A DNA stretch of 22,562 nt from Lachnospiraceae bacterium. Its GTDB lineage: Bacteria; Bacillota_A; Clostridia; Lachnospirales; Lachnospiraceae. Numbering within the stretch: the stretch's first letter is position 1; each line of letters begins with the position of its first letter. Shown here in pieces: positions 16,658-22,562 of this stretch. The notes under the pieces were generated by a model. That model worked only from the letters and a program-made list of their open reading frames with translations, was not told the origin of the DNA and searched no databases. The translations under genes and the position numbers were made by a program. The DNA lies in the NCBI GenBank assembly GCA_017416505.1, contig JAFQCI010000080.1, forward strand, positions 1-22,562. The letters run 5' to 3'.

Positions 16658-18420
16658 TGATATTTAATAAAAAATTAGGGGAAGTTCGCCCCAATCAATT
16701 GATAACTACATACGGACCAGGTGCAATTTTAGATGCAGTAAATGATTCATTGACAGTGTTGGATATTGAATATTGGGATCATAATAACATAGGTAAAGAA
16801 ATTAGAGATGTTAGACTTGCAAATTATATGAATGTTAGGAAGTTTTTTATGCCTAAAACTGGTGGCAAAGAGGATGTTCCAGTAATTTCATTTCCTTATT
16901 ATCATGTGTGTTCAAAAAGTACGTGTAAATTTCTGTTTGATATGAGGGAATACTTCGATACTGAACAGTATAAAAATAATCAAGGAGAAGTGAAATGCCC
17001 TAAATGTGGTTTTCCGGCATATCCATCAAGATTTATTACAGTATGCGAAGATGGACATATGGATGATTTCCCATGGAGATGGTGGGTGCATCATGGTGAA
17101 ACAAGTTGTAAAGGAGATTTATATTTAAAATCAATGGGAAATACTTCTTCATTGGCAGAATTGAGAGTGGAATGTTCGTGTGGAGCAAAAAGACTAATGT
17201 CCGGTGCTATACAAAAGGAAAAGTTTGCAGGTTTATCCTGTTCAGGGAATCATCCTCATAGACCTAATGCAAAACCAAAGATTTGTAAAAAGGCTGTTAT
17301 TCCGAGTCAGAGGGGTGCATCAAACGTGTATTTTGCTGTTACACGGAATGCGATTTCCATTCCACCATGGACAAATCCTATAAATGATATTATGAGTGTT
17401 CAACGTGCAACGATAGAAACGCTAGTAGAAGCAATGGGTGAGGATGCAGGACTTGATTTTGCTTATAATAAGTATTTTGCGGAACGATATACTAGAGAAG
17501 AATTTACAGCTGCATATGAAAGGTTAGGAAAAAATATTAAAGAATTCACAGAATTGAAAGAGATGGAATATGCTGCAATCACACATCACGAGGAAGTTGA
17601 ATATCAACATGATGTGAAGTATTTTAAAGCGGAAGAGATAGATGTTAAAGATAGCCTAAAAGAATATATTTCGAGAGTAATTAAAATACATCGATTAAGA
17701 GAAGTAAAAGTATTACTCGGTTTTACTAGATTAGAAGCACCAGAACCAGAAATTGATGAACAATCACACATTGTAAAACTAAAGACTGGTTCTGGGGAAA
17801 AATGGCTTCCGGCAGTTGAAATCAATGGTGAAGGTGTGTTTATTGAACTTAATAGAAATAAAGTTAATGCTTGGCTTCAGACTGGGAAAGTGAGTGAACG
17901 CTCAAAAAAATATACTCAGTGTTATGCAACATATTGTGAAAAAAAAGGATGGAAGAATTATAAGCCGAGAAATGCGGAATATGTTTTATTACATACATTA
18001 TCTCATATGTTGATAAAAGAAATGTCAATGCAATCAGGATATTCGTCTTCGGCATTACATGAACGAATTTATAGTAGTGATAACATGTGTGGAATATTAA
18101 TATATACAGGAGCTACTGATAAAGAAGGTTCGCTGGGAGGATTGGTTGAGTTAGCTGGTATGAATAAGCTAATACCATTATTGAAAAGGGCTTTAGAAAA
18201 AGGACTCACATGTACCACTGATCCCGAGTGTTTTATGAAAAATCCAACAAGCGACAGATTAAATGGTGCGGCATGTCACTCGTGTACAATGATATCAGAA
18301 ACAGCATGCGAAAATGGAAATCGATTATTGGACCGAGCGTTGGTTGTTCCAGTTCCTGAACATGAAGAAATGGGATATTTTAGAAATTTGGTGAAAGATT
18401 TATGCGGAATACAAGTATAA
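16654..18420 (+). CDS. drmB: DrmB, DUF1998 protein of DISARM
   Basis: This protein of about 588 aa shows the DrmB pattern. It opens with the N-terminal sequence GEVRPNQLITTYGPGAI (about 9-25). A zinc knuckle CPKC follows (about 115-118), then FITVCEDGHMDDFPW and the segment SQRGASNVYF. The C-terminal DUF1998 part carries LLHTLSHMLI (about 445-454) and GGLVELA. A last Cys cluster, CHSCTMISETAC, starts near residue 541. Two starts are possible, ATG 16654 (overlapping the drmA stop) and ATG 16657. GGGAGGG at 16644-16650 fits the second slightly better. The earlier start at 16642 contains the ribosome site itself and is rejected. DrmB has no known catalytic motif and acts as the partner of DrmA. 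Confidence 0.88.
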   Translation: MMIFNKKLGEVRPNQLITTYGPGAILDAVNDSLTVLDIEYWDHNNIGKEIRDVRLANYMNVRKFFMPKTGGKEDVPVISFPYYHVCSKSTCKFLFDMREYFDTEQYKNNQGEVKCPKCGFPAYPSRFITVCEDGHMDDFPWRWWVHHGETSCKGDLYLKSMGNTSSLAELRVECSCGAKRLMSGAIQKEKFAGLSCSGNHPHRPNAKPKICKKAVIPSQRGASNVYFAVTRNAISIPPWTNPINDIMSVQRATIETLVEAMGEDAGLDFAYNKYFAERYTREEFTAAYERLGKNIKEFTELKEMEYAAITHHEEVEYQHDVKYFKAEEIDVKDSLKEYISRVIKIHRLREVKVLLGFTRLEAPEPEIDEQSHIVKLKTGSGEKWLPAVEINGEGVFIELNRNKVNAWLQTGKVSERSKKYTQCYATYCEKKGWKNYKPRNAEYVLLHTLSHMLIKEMSMQSGYSSSALHERIYSSDNMCGILIYTGATDKEGSLGGLVELAGMNKLIPLLKRALEKGLTCTTDPECFMKNPTSDRLNGAACHSCTMISETACENGNRLLDRALVVPVPEHEEMGYFRNLVKDLCGIQV

Positions 18421-19094
18421 AAATAGACTATATTGCAGGTCTATTGGCGGATGCTGTGTTAGATTACAGCATTTGTGGAAATGATAATGTTTTTTCTGAT
18501 ATTAGTTTAGAATTGAAGAAACATTTTAAAAACTGTGACAAAGATGAAATTGCAGATATTATATCATTATGTATAAAAATGTGTAGTGTTGTTTATAACG
18601 ATACAACAGAGTTGGTAATTACGTCACCAGATTCGTTTAAAATGAAGTCTAGAAAGACAAAAGATGTGATTTATTCGCTTGTAAAAGGGGCAAAAAAGAG
18701 CATTACAATAACAGGCTACTCTATATCAGATTATTTCAATGAAATGTTGGATGTTATTATAGATAAAAGTCAACAAGGTGTGTATGTAACTTTGTATGTA
18801 AACGATATAGAAAAACAAAAATCAGTTTTAGGACGAGTTTTGGCATATCAAAACAGATTTTTGAAAGTCTATGAGTATCAAAAGGATACAGAAGACAAAA
18901 TGGCAGCACTTCATGCTAAAATACTTGTTACTGATAAGAATTTATCTTTTGTGTCATCAGCCAATCTGTCTTATCATGGAATGCAGGGCAATATCGAAAT
19001 GGGAATTTTGCTTAAATCAAAAGAAAAAGCAAAACAAATTGAAGATTTATTGAAAGAACTTAGAAAAATGAAAGTGTTTCTTTTATACAATTAG
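18402..19094 (+). CDS. drmC: DrmC, phospholipase-D-type nuclease of DISARM
   Basis: This 230-aa protein of the PLD superfamily has one catalytic motif, HAKILVTD (171-178, H-x-K-x4-D), followed by SSANLSYHG and GNIEMG (186-201). These supply the Asn and Glu/Gly that accompany HKD motifs. A single motif means that a dimer would form the active site, as in Nuc-type nucleases. The N-terminal 95 residues are helical. The start at 18402 lies 19 bp inside drmB, with only a weak GGTGAAAGA upstream, so translation probably depends on drmB. DrmC is reported as dispensable for protection in some DISARM systems. Its length is usual for the family. Confidence 0.85.
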   Translation: MRNTSIKIDYIAGLLADAVLDYSICGNDNVFSDISLELKKHFKNCDKDEIADIISLCIKMCSVVYNDTTELVITSPDSFKMKSRKTKDVIYSLVKGAKKSITITGYSISDYFNEMLDVIIDKSQQGVYVTLYVNDIEKQKSVLGRVLAYQNRFLKVYEYQKDTEDKMAALHAKILVTDKNLSFVSSANLSYHGMQGNIEMGILLKSKEKAKQIEDLLKELRKMKVFLLYN

Positions 19095-19105
19095 ATGAGG
19101 TGAAA

Positions 19106-19897
19106 ATGGAGAAAGAATTTAATTTCAACAAATACTGGGGAAGTTTATTACTTGAACCACATGTGGTATTCAGAAGAAATAGTTATATGTATTGTGTTTA
19201 TTGTGGAGAAAAGGCAGAAACGAGAGAACATTGTCCACCAAAAGCTTTTTTATTGAAACCATATCCAACTAATTTGCCAACTGTACCAGCTTGTACAAAA
19301 TGTAATAATGGTTTTTCGTCAGATGAAAGATATGCAAGCAATTTTATTGAGTGTTTGGCAGAATATTACGAAGACGATAATGTGAATGCTTTTCAAATTG
19401 CAGAAGGAGATTTTGAAGAAGTTCGAAAAGCAAAAGAAGCAGCGAAACTATTTGTTGAACAGCCCTTTTTTGATGATAAGTTAGCCAATGTTTTTAGAAA
19501 AGTTGCAGTTTGTCATGCCGCTTATGAAATAAGTATGGGCTTTCATAGTGAAGAATGGGAAGGGGTTCCAGAAAGAATATCATATACAATCAAGCCGTTC
19601 ATGCCTCAGAAAGAGTGGGAAGGTTTAGAGTATGCAGAAATGATTAACAATGAACCAATGCCGGAAATGGGTTCAAGGGCTTTTAGAAATATTTATGTGG
19701 TTGGTATTAGAGGCTGGAGTATAAAAAAAGAAAAGGAAGTTATGATACCGGTAGTTATGGTTGATTGGTCAGAAATACAAAATGGTTTTTATAAATATCA
19801 AGTTTATTTTAAAGATAATAAAATATGGGTAAAAATGATATTCAGAGACTTCTTATATTGTGAAGTTGTTTTTGCGTCGAAAAACGATTATACCTAA
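19106..19897 (+). CDS. HNH-type putative nuclease at the end of the DISARM-type operon
   Basis: This 263-aa protein has an N-terminal zinc-bound HNH-like module. CVYC (30-33) is followed by EHCPPKAF (41-48), then PACTKCNNGFSSDE (61-74). C30/C33 and C63/C66 would bind the structural zinc, H42 would be the catalytic His, and N67 the second HNH residue. The remaining 180 residues are a predicted mixed alpha/beta domain I do not recognise. ATG 19106 follows GAGGTGAAA; a GTG at 19100 is within that site. It starts 11 bp after drmC and has no own promoter, so it belongs to the operon. It is not a standard DISARM part. It may be an extra effector nuclease or a DNA-binding accessory. Confidence 0.7.
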   Translation: MEKEFNFNKYWGSLLLEPHVVFRRNSYMYCVYCGEKAETREHCPPKAFLLKPYPTNLPTVPACTKCNNGFSSDERYASNFIECLAEYYEDDNVNAFQIAEGDFEEVRKAKEAAKLFVEQPFFDDKLANVFRKVAVCHAAYEISMGFHSEEWEGVPERISYTIKPFMPQKEWEGLEYAEMINNEPMPEMGSRAFRNIYVVGIRGWSIKKEKEVMIPVVMVDWSEIQNGFYKYQVYFKDNKIWVKMIFRDFLYCEVVFASKNDYT

Positions 19898-19962
19898 AGA
19901 ATCGACATTTTAATTCTAACGTATATTTGACTTGTTTTTAGGGTCGAAAATCAAGCAGGAGA

Positions 19963-19995
19963 AAGAGCTGAGGTCACAGAGTGGCCCCAGCTCTT
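19963..19995. terminator. Long hairpin after the DISARM-type operon
   Basis: AAGAGCTG pairs with CAGCTCTT, and after one A-C mismatch GG-T-CAC pairs with GTG-G-CC around an AGA loop. This gives about 15 paired positions. No T run follows on the + strand, so it is only a possible terminator; on the minus strand it is also symmetric. It could instead be a REP-like element. Confidence 0.45.
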
Positions 19996-20060
19996 ACCAC
20001 ATCGCCGTGCAAACGCCCGCCGTTACGACATTTGTGGACATTTTTGAACCCCAATTTTTA

Positions 20061-20229
20061 GGGGTCAGAAATAACTCCTAGGAGTCAGTGCAGGGGTCAC
20101 AACACCAAAAATCACCGAAAAACGCCGAATTTCCAAGAAAAACTTAGGGGTCACAATAGGAGTTTCAAAAAAACAATTTCTTCACCAAGGGGAAAGTCTG
20201 CCCTTTCGGTGACCTATGGGTGGGGTCAC
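20061..20229 (+). repeat. Dispersed GGGGTCA(C/G) direct repeats
   Basis: The octamer GGGGTCAC occurs at 20093, 20147 and 20222, GGGGTCAG at 20061, and a one-base variant GGAGTCAG at 20081. A shorter GGTCAC lies at 19972 in the hairpin stem. A 12-bp perfect palindrome ACTCCTAGGAGT (20074-20085) overlaps one copy. All full copies are in the same orientation with irregular spacing. They may be protein-binding sites of the element or leftovers of a decayed gene. Confidence 0.5.
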
Positions 20230-20263
20230 AGTGGTAGGTCTAGTGAACTACCCAATAGAATAA

Positions 20264-20305
20264 ATTACAAGCAGAAAAAGAAAGATTACAGGCAGAGAAA
20301 GAAAA
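20264..20305 (+). repeat. Two tandem copies of a 21-bp repeat
   Basis: ATTACAAGCAGAAAAAGAAAG at 20264-20284 is followed directly by a near copy at 20285-20305. In one frame it reads LQAEKER then LQAEKEK before a stop, like the end of a coiled-coil protein. It may therefore be the last trace of a deleted gene, since a stop codon lies just upstream in that frame. Confidence 0.5.
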
Positions 20306-20539
20306 AATATAAATTTAATACAATAATTCAATATATAGTGTTGTGCAACTTCCACATTTTTCGGCATGTAAAGTGAGGAGTTTTTTTAATGCCCTAATAC
20401 AACCATACAGTCCTAAATTATAAAAATATAAAATTCTGAAAATTTTGGTTATCAAACCACCAATTTTTTCTAAAGGAAAAGTAAAGGGGTATTAAAGAGC
20501 TTCTCATGCACCTTGAAAACTAAATAATCAGCATTTCTT

Positions 20540-20800
20540 TTTTGTTCCTTCTGCCGTCGGCTTTGCCGCTGACAAGCTATGGATTTTTAGAAACGACGAT
20601 ACAAGGCACATGTATCGAAGGCGATGACAAGCAGAAGCAATTATGATACTTCCGTCTAGTCACAGGTCGAGCAAGTAAATCTTGTCGCAACCAATGAGGG
20701 CGGCTCTGTGAGAATCACGGAGAGGTGAAATTCCTATGAGGTCAAATGCATGACCGGAAGAAATGTTCCCGTATGTCAGGGGTGTCGAGGACGAATTCTG
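20540..20800 (+). other. Hairpin-rich non-coding stretch upstream of the excisionase gene
   Basis: Several stems follow each other. CGATACA/TGTATCG lies at 20597-20617 and CTCTGTGA/TCACGGAG at 20704-20722. GGTCA/TGACC lies at 20740-20755, and CGGAA/TTCCCG begins directly after it. No reading frame covers it. It could be a structured leader RNA or a recombination-control region of the element. No match to a named RNA family is claimed. Confidence 0.4.
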
Positions 20801-20863
20801 ATAGATTGATATAGATTTAAAAAATTATAAATTAAACATGACAACAAGGAGATTTTGAGATGG

Positions 20864-21070
20864 ATGAGTAAAATTAATGAGATTCCCATTTGGGAGAAAT
20901 ATACGCTAAGCGTAGAAGAAGCAGCCGCATACTTTCGTATAGGCGAAGGAAAACTGCGGCAGTTAATTGAAGCCGACAAATCGGCCAAATTTCTGCTTTG
21001 GAACGGTAATCGGGTACAAATCAAGCGAGAGTTATTTGAGCGGTTTGTGGACGAATTAGAGGCCATTTAA
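20864..21070 (+). CDS. xis: Tn916-type excisionase
   Basis: This is a 68-aa winged-helix protein. The segment [20 protein letters not shown] (7-26) and the following [15 protein letters not shown] match the Xis of Tn916 in order and length, as do [14 protein letters not shown] and the final DELEAI. ATG 20864 is chosen by alignment to Tn916 Xis; AAGGAG lies 12 nt upstream, and TTG 20855 is an alternative with poorer spacing. Xis binds near the element ends and favours excision by Int. It is followed by int after 108 bp containing a hairpin, as in Tn916-type elements. It is intact, so excision may still be possible. Confidence 0.88.
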   Translation: MSKINEIPIWEKYTLSVEEAAAYFRIGEGKLRQLIEADKSAKFLLWNGNRVQIKRELFERFVDELEAI

Positions 21071-21128
21071 AGACGGATAAGTGCCGAGCAAGGTAGAGTG
21101 AAAAATAGATACAAAAACTAAAGAAACT

Positions 21129-21157
21129 GTGGTATAGTGGGAATAACGCTATACCAC
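21129..21157 (+). promoter_or_regulatory. Inverted repeat between xis and int
   Basis: GTGGTATAG (21129-21137) is perfectly complementary to CTATACCAC (21149-21157), with an 11-bp spacer. It sits 22 bp upstream of the int start and just before its ribosome site. It may limit read-through from xis into int or be a protein-binding site. Confidence 0.5.
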
Positions 21158-21178
21158 GTTTCTTGGAAAGGAGCAAGA

Positions 21179-22408
21179 ATGAGCGGAAAGAGACGTGATA
21201 ACAAGGGTAGACTCCTTTATCCTGGAGAATATCAGGATGCAACTGGAAGATACTCATACAAGTATAAAGACGTGATTGGCGTAAGAAGGACTGTGTATAG
21301 TTGGAGCTTGATCCCAACGGATAGAGTGCCGCAGGGAAAGAAAAAAGATAAATGTCTAAGAGATAAAATCAAAGACATTGAAAAAGATTTATCTCGTGGT
21401 GTGTGGCACGACAACATGAATGTGTTAGAGCTGGTAGAACGGTACTTGATGACCAAGACCGGTGTGAGACACAGCACTCGTTCGGGTTATCGGTTCGTAC
21501 AGAACATTCTGAAAAAAGAGCCCTTTGGACAGTTGCCGATTCACAAAGTAAAATTGTCAGATGCAAAACTATTTTTAATCAAACTGCAAAGAGATGGCAA
21601 GGGTTACAGCACCATTCATTCGGTTCGCGGAGTGTTACGTCCTGCGTTTCAAATGGCGGTGGATGATGAGATGCTTACAAAGAATCCATTTCAGTTTCAT
21701 TTGTCAACGGTTGTGGTAAATGACAGTGTAAAGCGAGAAGCACTTTCGCCGGCAGACGAGAAACGATTTCTGGAGTTTGTAAAAGAGGACCCACATTTTA
21801 GTTGCTATTATGATGGCATGTTTATCTTGTTCAACACTGGACTACGCATCAGTGAGTTCTGTGGATTAACGAAAAGAGATATCGATTTTGAAAATGGTGT
21901 CATCTACGTAGACCACCAGCTTCAGAGAACGAGAAATATGGAGTGCGTCATAGAATCTACCAAGACCACTTGCGGCACAAGACGAATCCCGATGTCTGAA
22001 GAAGTGCGAGAAGCATTTAAAAGAGTCGTTGTAAATCGAGTGAAATTGAAAAAGGAACCAATGATAGATGGCTATTCCGGATTCTTGTTTCTGGATAAGG
22101 ATAAGAAACCGATGGTGGCACAACATTGGCAGAATTATTTTAAACGTGCTGTGCAAAAATATAACACCCTTCATAGATTGCAGTTACCGGCCATTACGCC
22201 GCATATTTGCAGACATACCTACTGCAGCAAGATGGCAAGGGCAGGGATGAACCCAAAGGCACTTCAGTACCTGATGGGACATGCGGAAATTGGTGTAACC
22301 ATGAATGTGTATACCCATTTGGGCGAGGATGATGCAAGGGAAGAGATGATGAAATTGGGTTTGATTGAACAAGCGGAACCTGAAATCCATGCATTTCAAC
22401 TAGGCTAG
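21179..22408 (+). CDS. int: Tn916-type tyrosine integrase
   Basis: This site-specific recombinase of 409 aa matches the Tn916 Int size and layout. The arm-binding N-terminus reads KRRDNKGRLL...GRYSYKY. A core-binding SAM-like domain follows (about 80-175), and then the catalytic domain. Catalytic residues are R223 (in TGLRISE), H342 and R345 (in PHICRHTY), H368 (in GHAE) and the nucleophile Y378 (in NVYTHLG). ATG 21179 with GAAAGGAG 7 nt upstream is preferred; the longer start at 21137 falls in the inverted repeat. The gene ends 13 bp before the right IS-like repeat. The attachment site expected next to int is thus not visible and may have been displaced by the IS. The enzyme appears complete. 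Confidence 0.93.
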   Translation: MSGKRRDNKGRLLYPGEYQDATGRYSYKYKDVIGVRRTVYSWSLIPTDRVPQGKKKDKCLRDKIKDIEKDLSRGVWHDNMNVLELVERYLMTKTGVRHSTRSGYRFVQNILKKEPFGQLPIHKVKLSDAKLFLIKLQRDGKGYSTIHSVRGVLRPAFQMAVDDEMLTKNPFQFHLSTVVVNDSVKREALSPADEKRFLEFVKEDPHFSCYYDGMFILFNTGLRISEFCGLTKRDIDFENGVIYVDHQLQRTRNMECVIESTKTTCGTRRIPMSEEVREAFKRVVVNRVKLKKEPMIDGYSGFLFLDKDKKPMVAQHWQNYFKRAVQKYNTLHRLQLPAITPHICRHTYCSKMARAGMNPKALQYLMGHAEIGVTMNVYTHLGEDDAREEMMKLGLIEQAEPEIHAFQLG

Positions 22409-22461
22409 AAACCATCAAAACTGAAGTGGTAAGCTAAAAGTAGACACCTACCCTATTTTTG

Positions 22462-22490
22462 TAGACAAGGGGTTCGTTTATCTATATCAT
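22462..22490 (+). promoter_or_regulatory. Outward promoter in the right IS end
   Basis: TAGACA and TATCAT are separated by 17 bp and lie about 50 bp upstream of the ATG at 22541. This is a reasonable sigma-70 promoter for the putative transposase. Confidence 0.45.
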
Positions 22491-22540
22491 TTAGATATAA
22501 GAGTAAGCACATCTACAAAAAATTACTCAGGAGGTGTTAC

Positions 22541-22562
22541 ATGAAATTCAACAAGGACGAAC
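22541..22562 (+). CDS. Start of a putative transposase frame (partial, right copy)
   Basis: The ATG at 22541 follows CAGGAGGTG with a 4-nt gap and opens the frame MKFNKDE, cut by the window end. It is the same seven codons as on the minus strand at the left end. Product assignment to an IS3-like OrfA is inference from the position just inside an IS-like terminus. Confidence 0.4.

Larger units (their letters stand above)
4624..19897 (+). other. Nine-gene DISARM-related defence operon
   Basis: The nine genes are co-directional with gaps of at most 51 bp and overlaps at mod/res, drmA/drmB and drmB/drmC. One promoter is visible at 4547-4575 and no internal terminator was found. The set joins a C5 methylase, a SNF2 helicase, a Mod-Res pair, DrmABC and an HNH protein. 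Common operon membership is strongly supported by spacing; joint function is inference. Confidence 0.8.
19898..20520. other. Non-coding region with repeats downstream of the operon
   Basis: No gene is supported on either strand. It contains a long hairpin at 19963-19995, several GGGGTCA(C/G) copies, a hairpin TCACC-AAGGG/CCCTT-GGTGA (20182-20212), and a 21-bp tandem repeat (20264-20305). The middle is visibly richer in G+C than the defence genes. It looks like the backbone of the original mobile element, perhaps eroded coding DNA. Confidence 0.5.
142..22421. mobile_element. Defence-carrying mobile island bounded by inverted IS-like ends
   Basis: The 22.3-kb interval between the two inverted repeats carries an intact Tn916-type xis-int pair at one end, a tRNA-like fragment at the other, and a defence cargo. 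No relaxase, coupling protein or other transfer gene is seen. Two ways of movement are possible: Int/Xis excision, or transposition as a composite unit by the flanking IS copies. The direct repeats of an Int attachment site and the target duplications of the IS lie outside or are absent, so true borders are unknown. Confidence 0.4.
22422..22562 (+). mobile_element. Right terminal inverted repeat: 5' end of a second outward-facing IS copy
   Basis: This is the mirror copy of bases 1-141 with 141 of 141 identity. It begins 13 bp after the integrase stop codon. Its start TGAAGTGG and the sharp loss of identity at 22421 mark a real element border. The other border lies outside the window, so only the promoter end and first codons of the element are seen. 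The window ends at the same internal position of both copies, so the two ends are likely cut by the assembly and not by biology. Confidence 0.6.

Noticed and set aside
4624..19897. BREX or Dnd/Ssp-type phosphorothioation system
   Set aside because: No PglZ phosphatase, BrxC/BrxL ATPase, or Dnd/Ssp cysteine desulfurase or sulfotransfer genes are seen; DrmABC motifs point to DISARM.
20061..20229. CRISPR array
   Set aside because: The repeats are only 8 bp, irregularly spaced, partly degenerate, and no cas genes are present.
21403..21666. Second + strand frame of 87 aa inside int
   Set aside because: It lies fully within the well-supported integrase gene in another frame, with no ribosome site or recognisable motif.
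142..22421. Prophage or complete conjugative element
   Set aside because: No capsid, terminase, tail, relaxase, coupling protein or type IV secretion gene is visible; only xis-int remain.

Overview
The window looks like a mobile defence island from a low-GC Gram-positive, most likely a gut Clostridia/Lachnospiraceae-type bacterium. The reasons are AT-rich genes, strong AGGAGG-type ribosome binding sites, a Tn916-type Xis/Int pair, and a TxpA-like type I toxin. Nearly all genes are on the + strand. I see no phage structural genes and no conjugation genes.

Layout. (1) Both ends carry the same 141-bp sequence in inverted orientation (1-141 and 22422-22562). Each copy begins with TG at its inner border, carries a promoter, and opens a short reading frame (MKFNKDE...) that runs off the window. 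They look like the 5' ends of two outward-facing insertion sequences, probably IS3-like. (2) 142-1648 is accessory junk and small genes: a tRNA 3'-half-like fragment, a complete type I toxin-antitoxin module, a 100-aa unknown protein, and a dead 5' fragment of a low-molecular-weight protein tyrosine phosphatase gene. (3) 1649-4324 holds a four-helix membrane protein translationally coupled to a TIR-like protein, followed by a second, different TIR-like protein. This looks like a compact NAD-type or signalling defence cassette that I cannot match to a named system. (4) 4547-19897 is one long operon with its own promoter. It encodes a winged-helix regulator, a C5-cytosine methyltransferase (DrmMII-like), a SNF2/RapA-type helicase (DrmD-like), a type III Mod-like adenine methyltransferase, a type III Res-like helicase-nuclease, DrmA helicase, DrmB (DUF1998), DrmC (PLD nuclease) and an HNH protein. 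(5) 19898-20863 is non-coding with GGGGTCAC repeats, palindromes and a hairpin-rich stretch. (6) 20864-22408 encodes a Tn916-type excisionase and tyrosine integrase, ending 13 bp before the right-hand repeat.

How it works together. The DrmABC core marks the large operon as DISARM-related. It combines features that define the two published DISARM classes (SNF2 helicase plus adenine methylase for class 1; C5 methylase for class 2). It also has a complete Mod-Res pair whose Res subunit keeps a PD-(D/E)xK nuclease, plus an extra HNH nuclease. The simplest reading is self/non-self discrimination through two kinds of DNA methylation, with three SF2 ATPases and up to three nuclease modules attacking unmodified DNA. 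The upstream TM-TIR genes would be an independent, abortive-type layer. The Xis/Int pair and the flanking IS-like ends are the likely means of spread. Functions are inferred from motifs only; no database search was possible.
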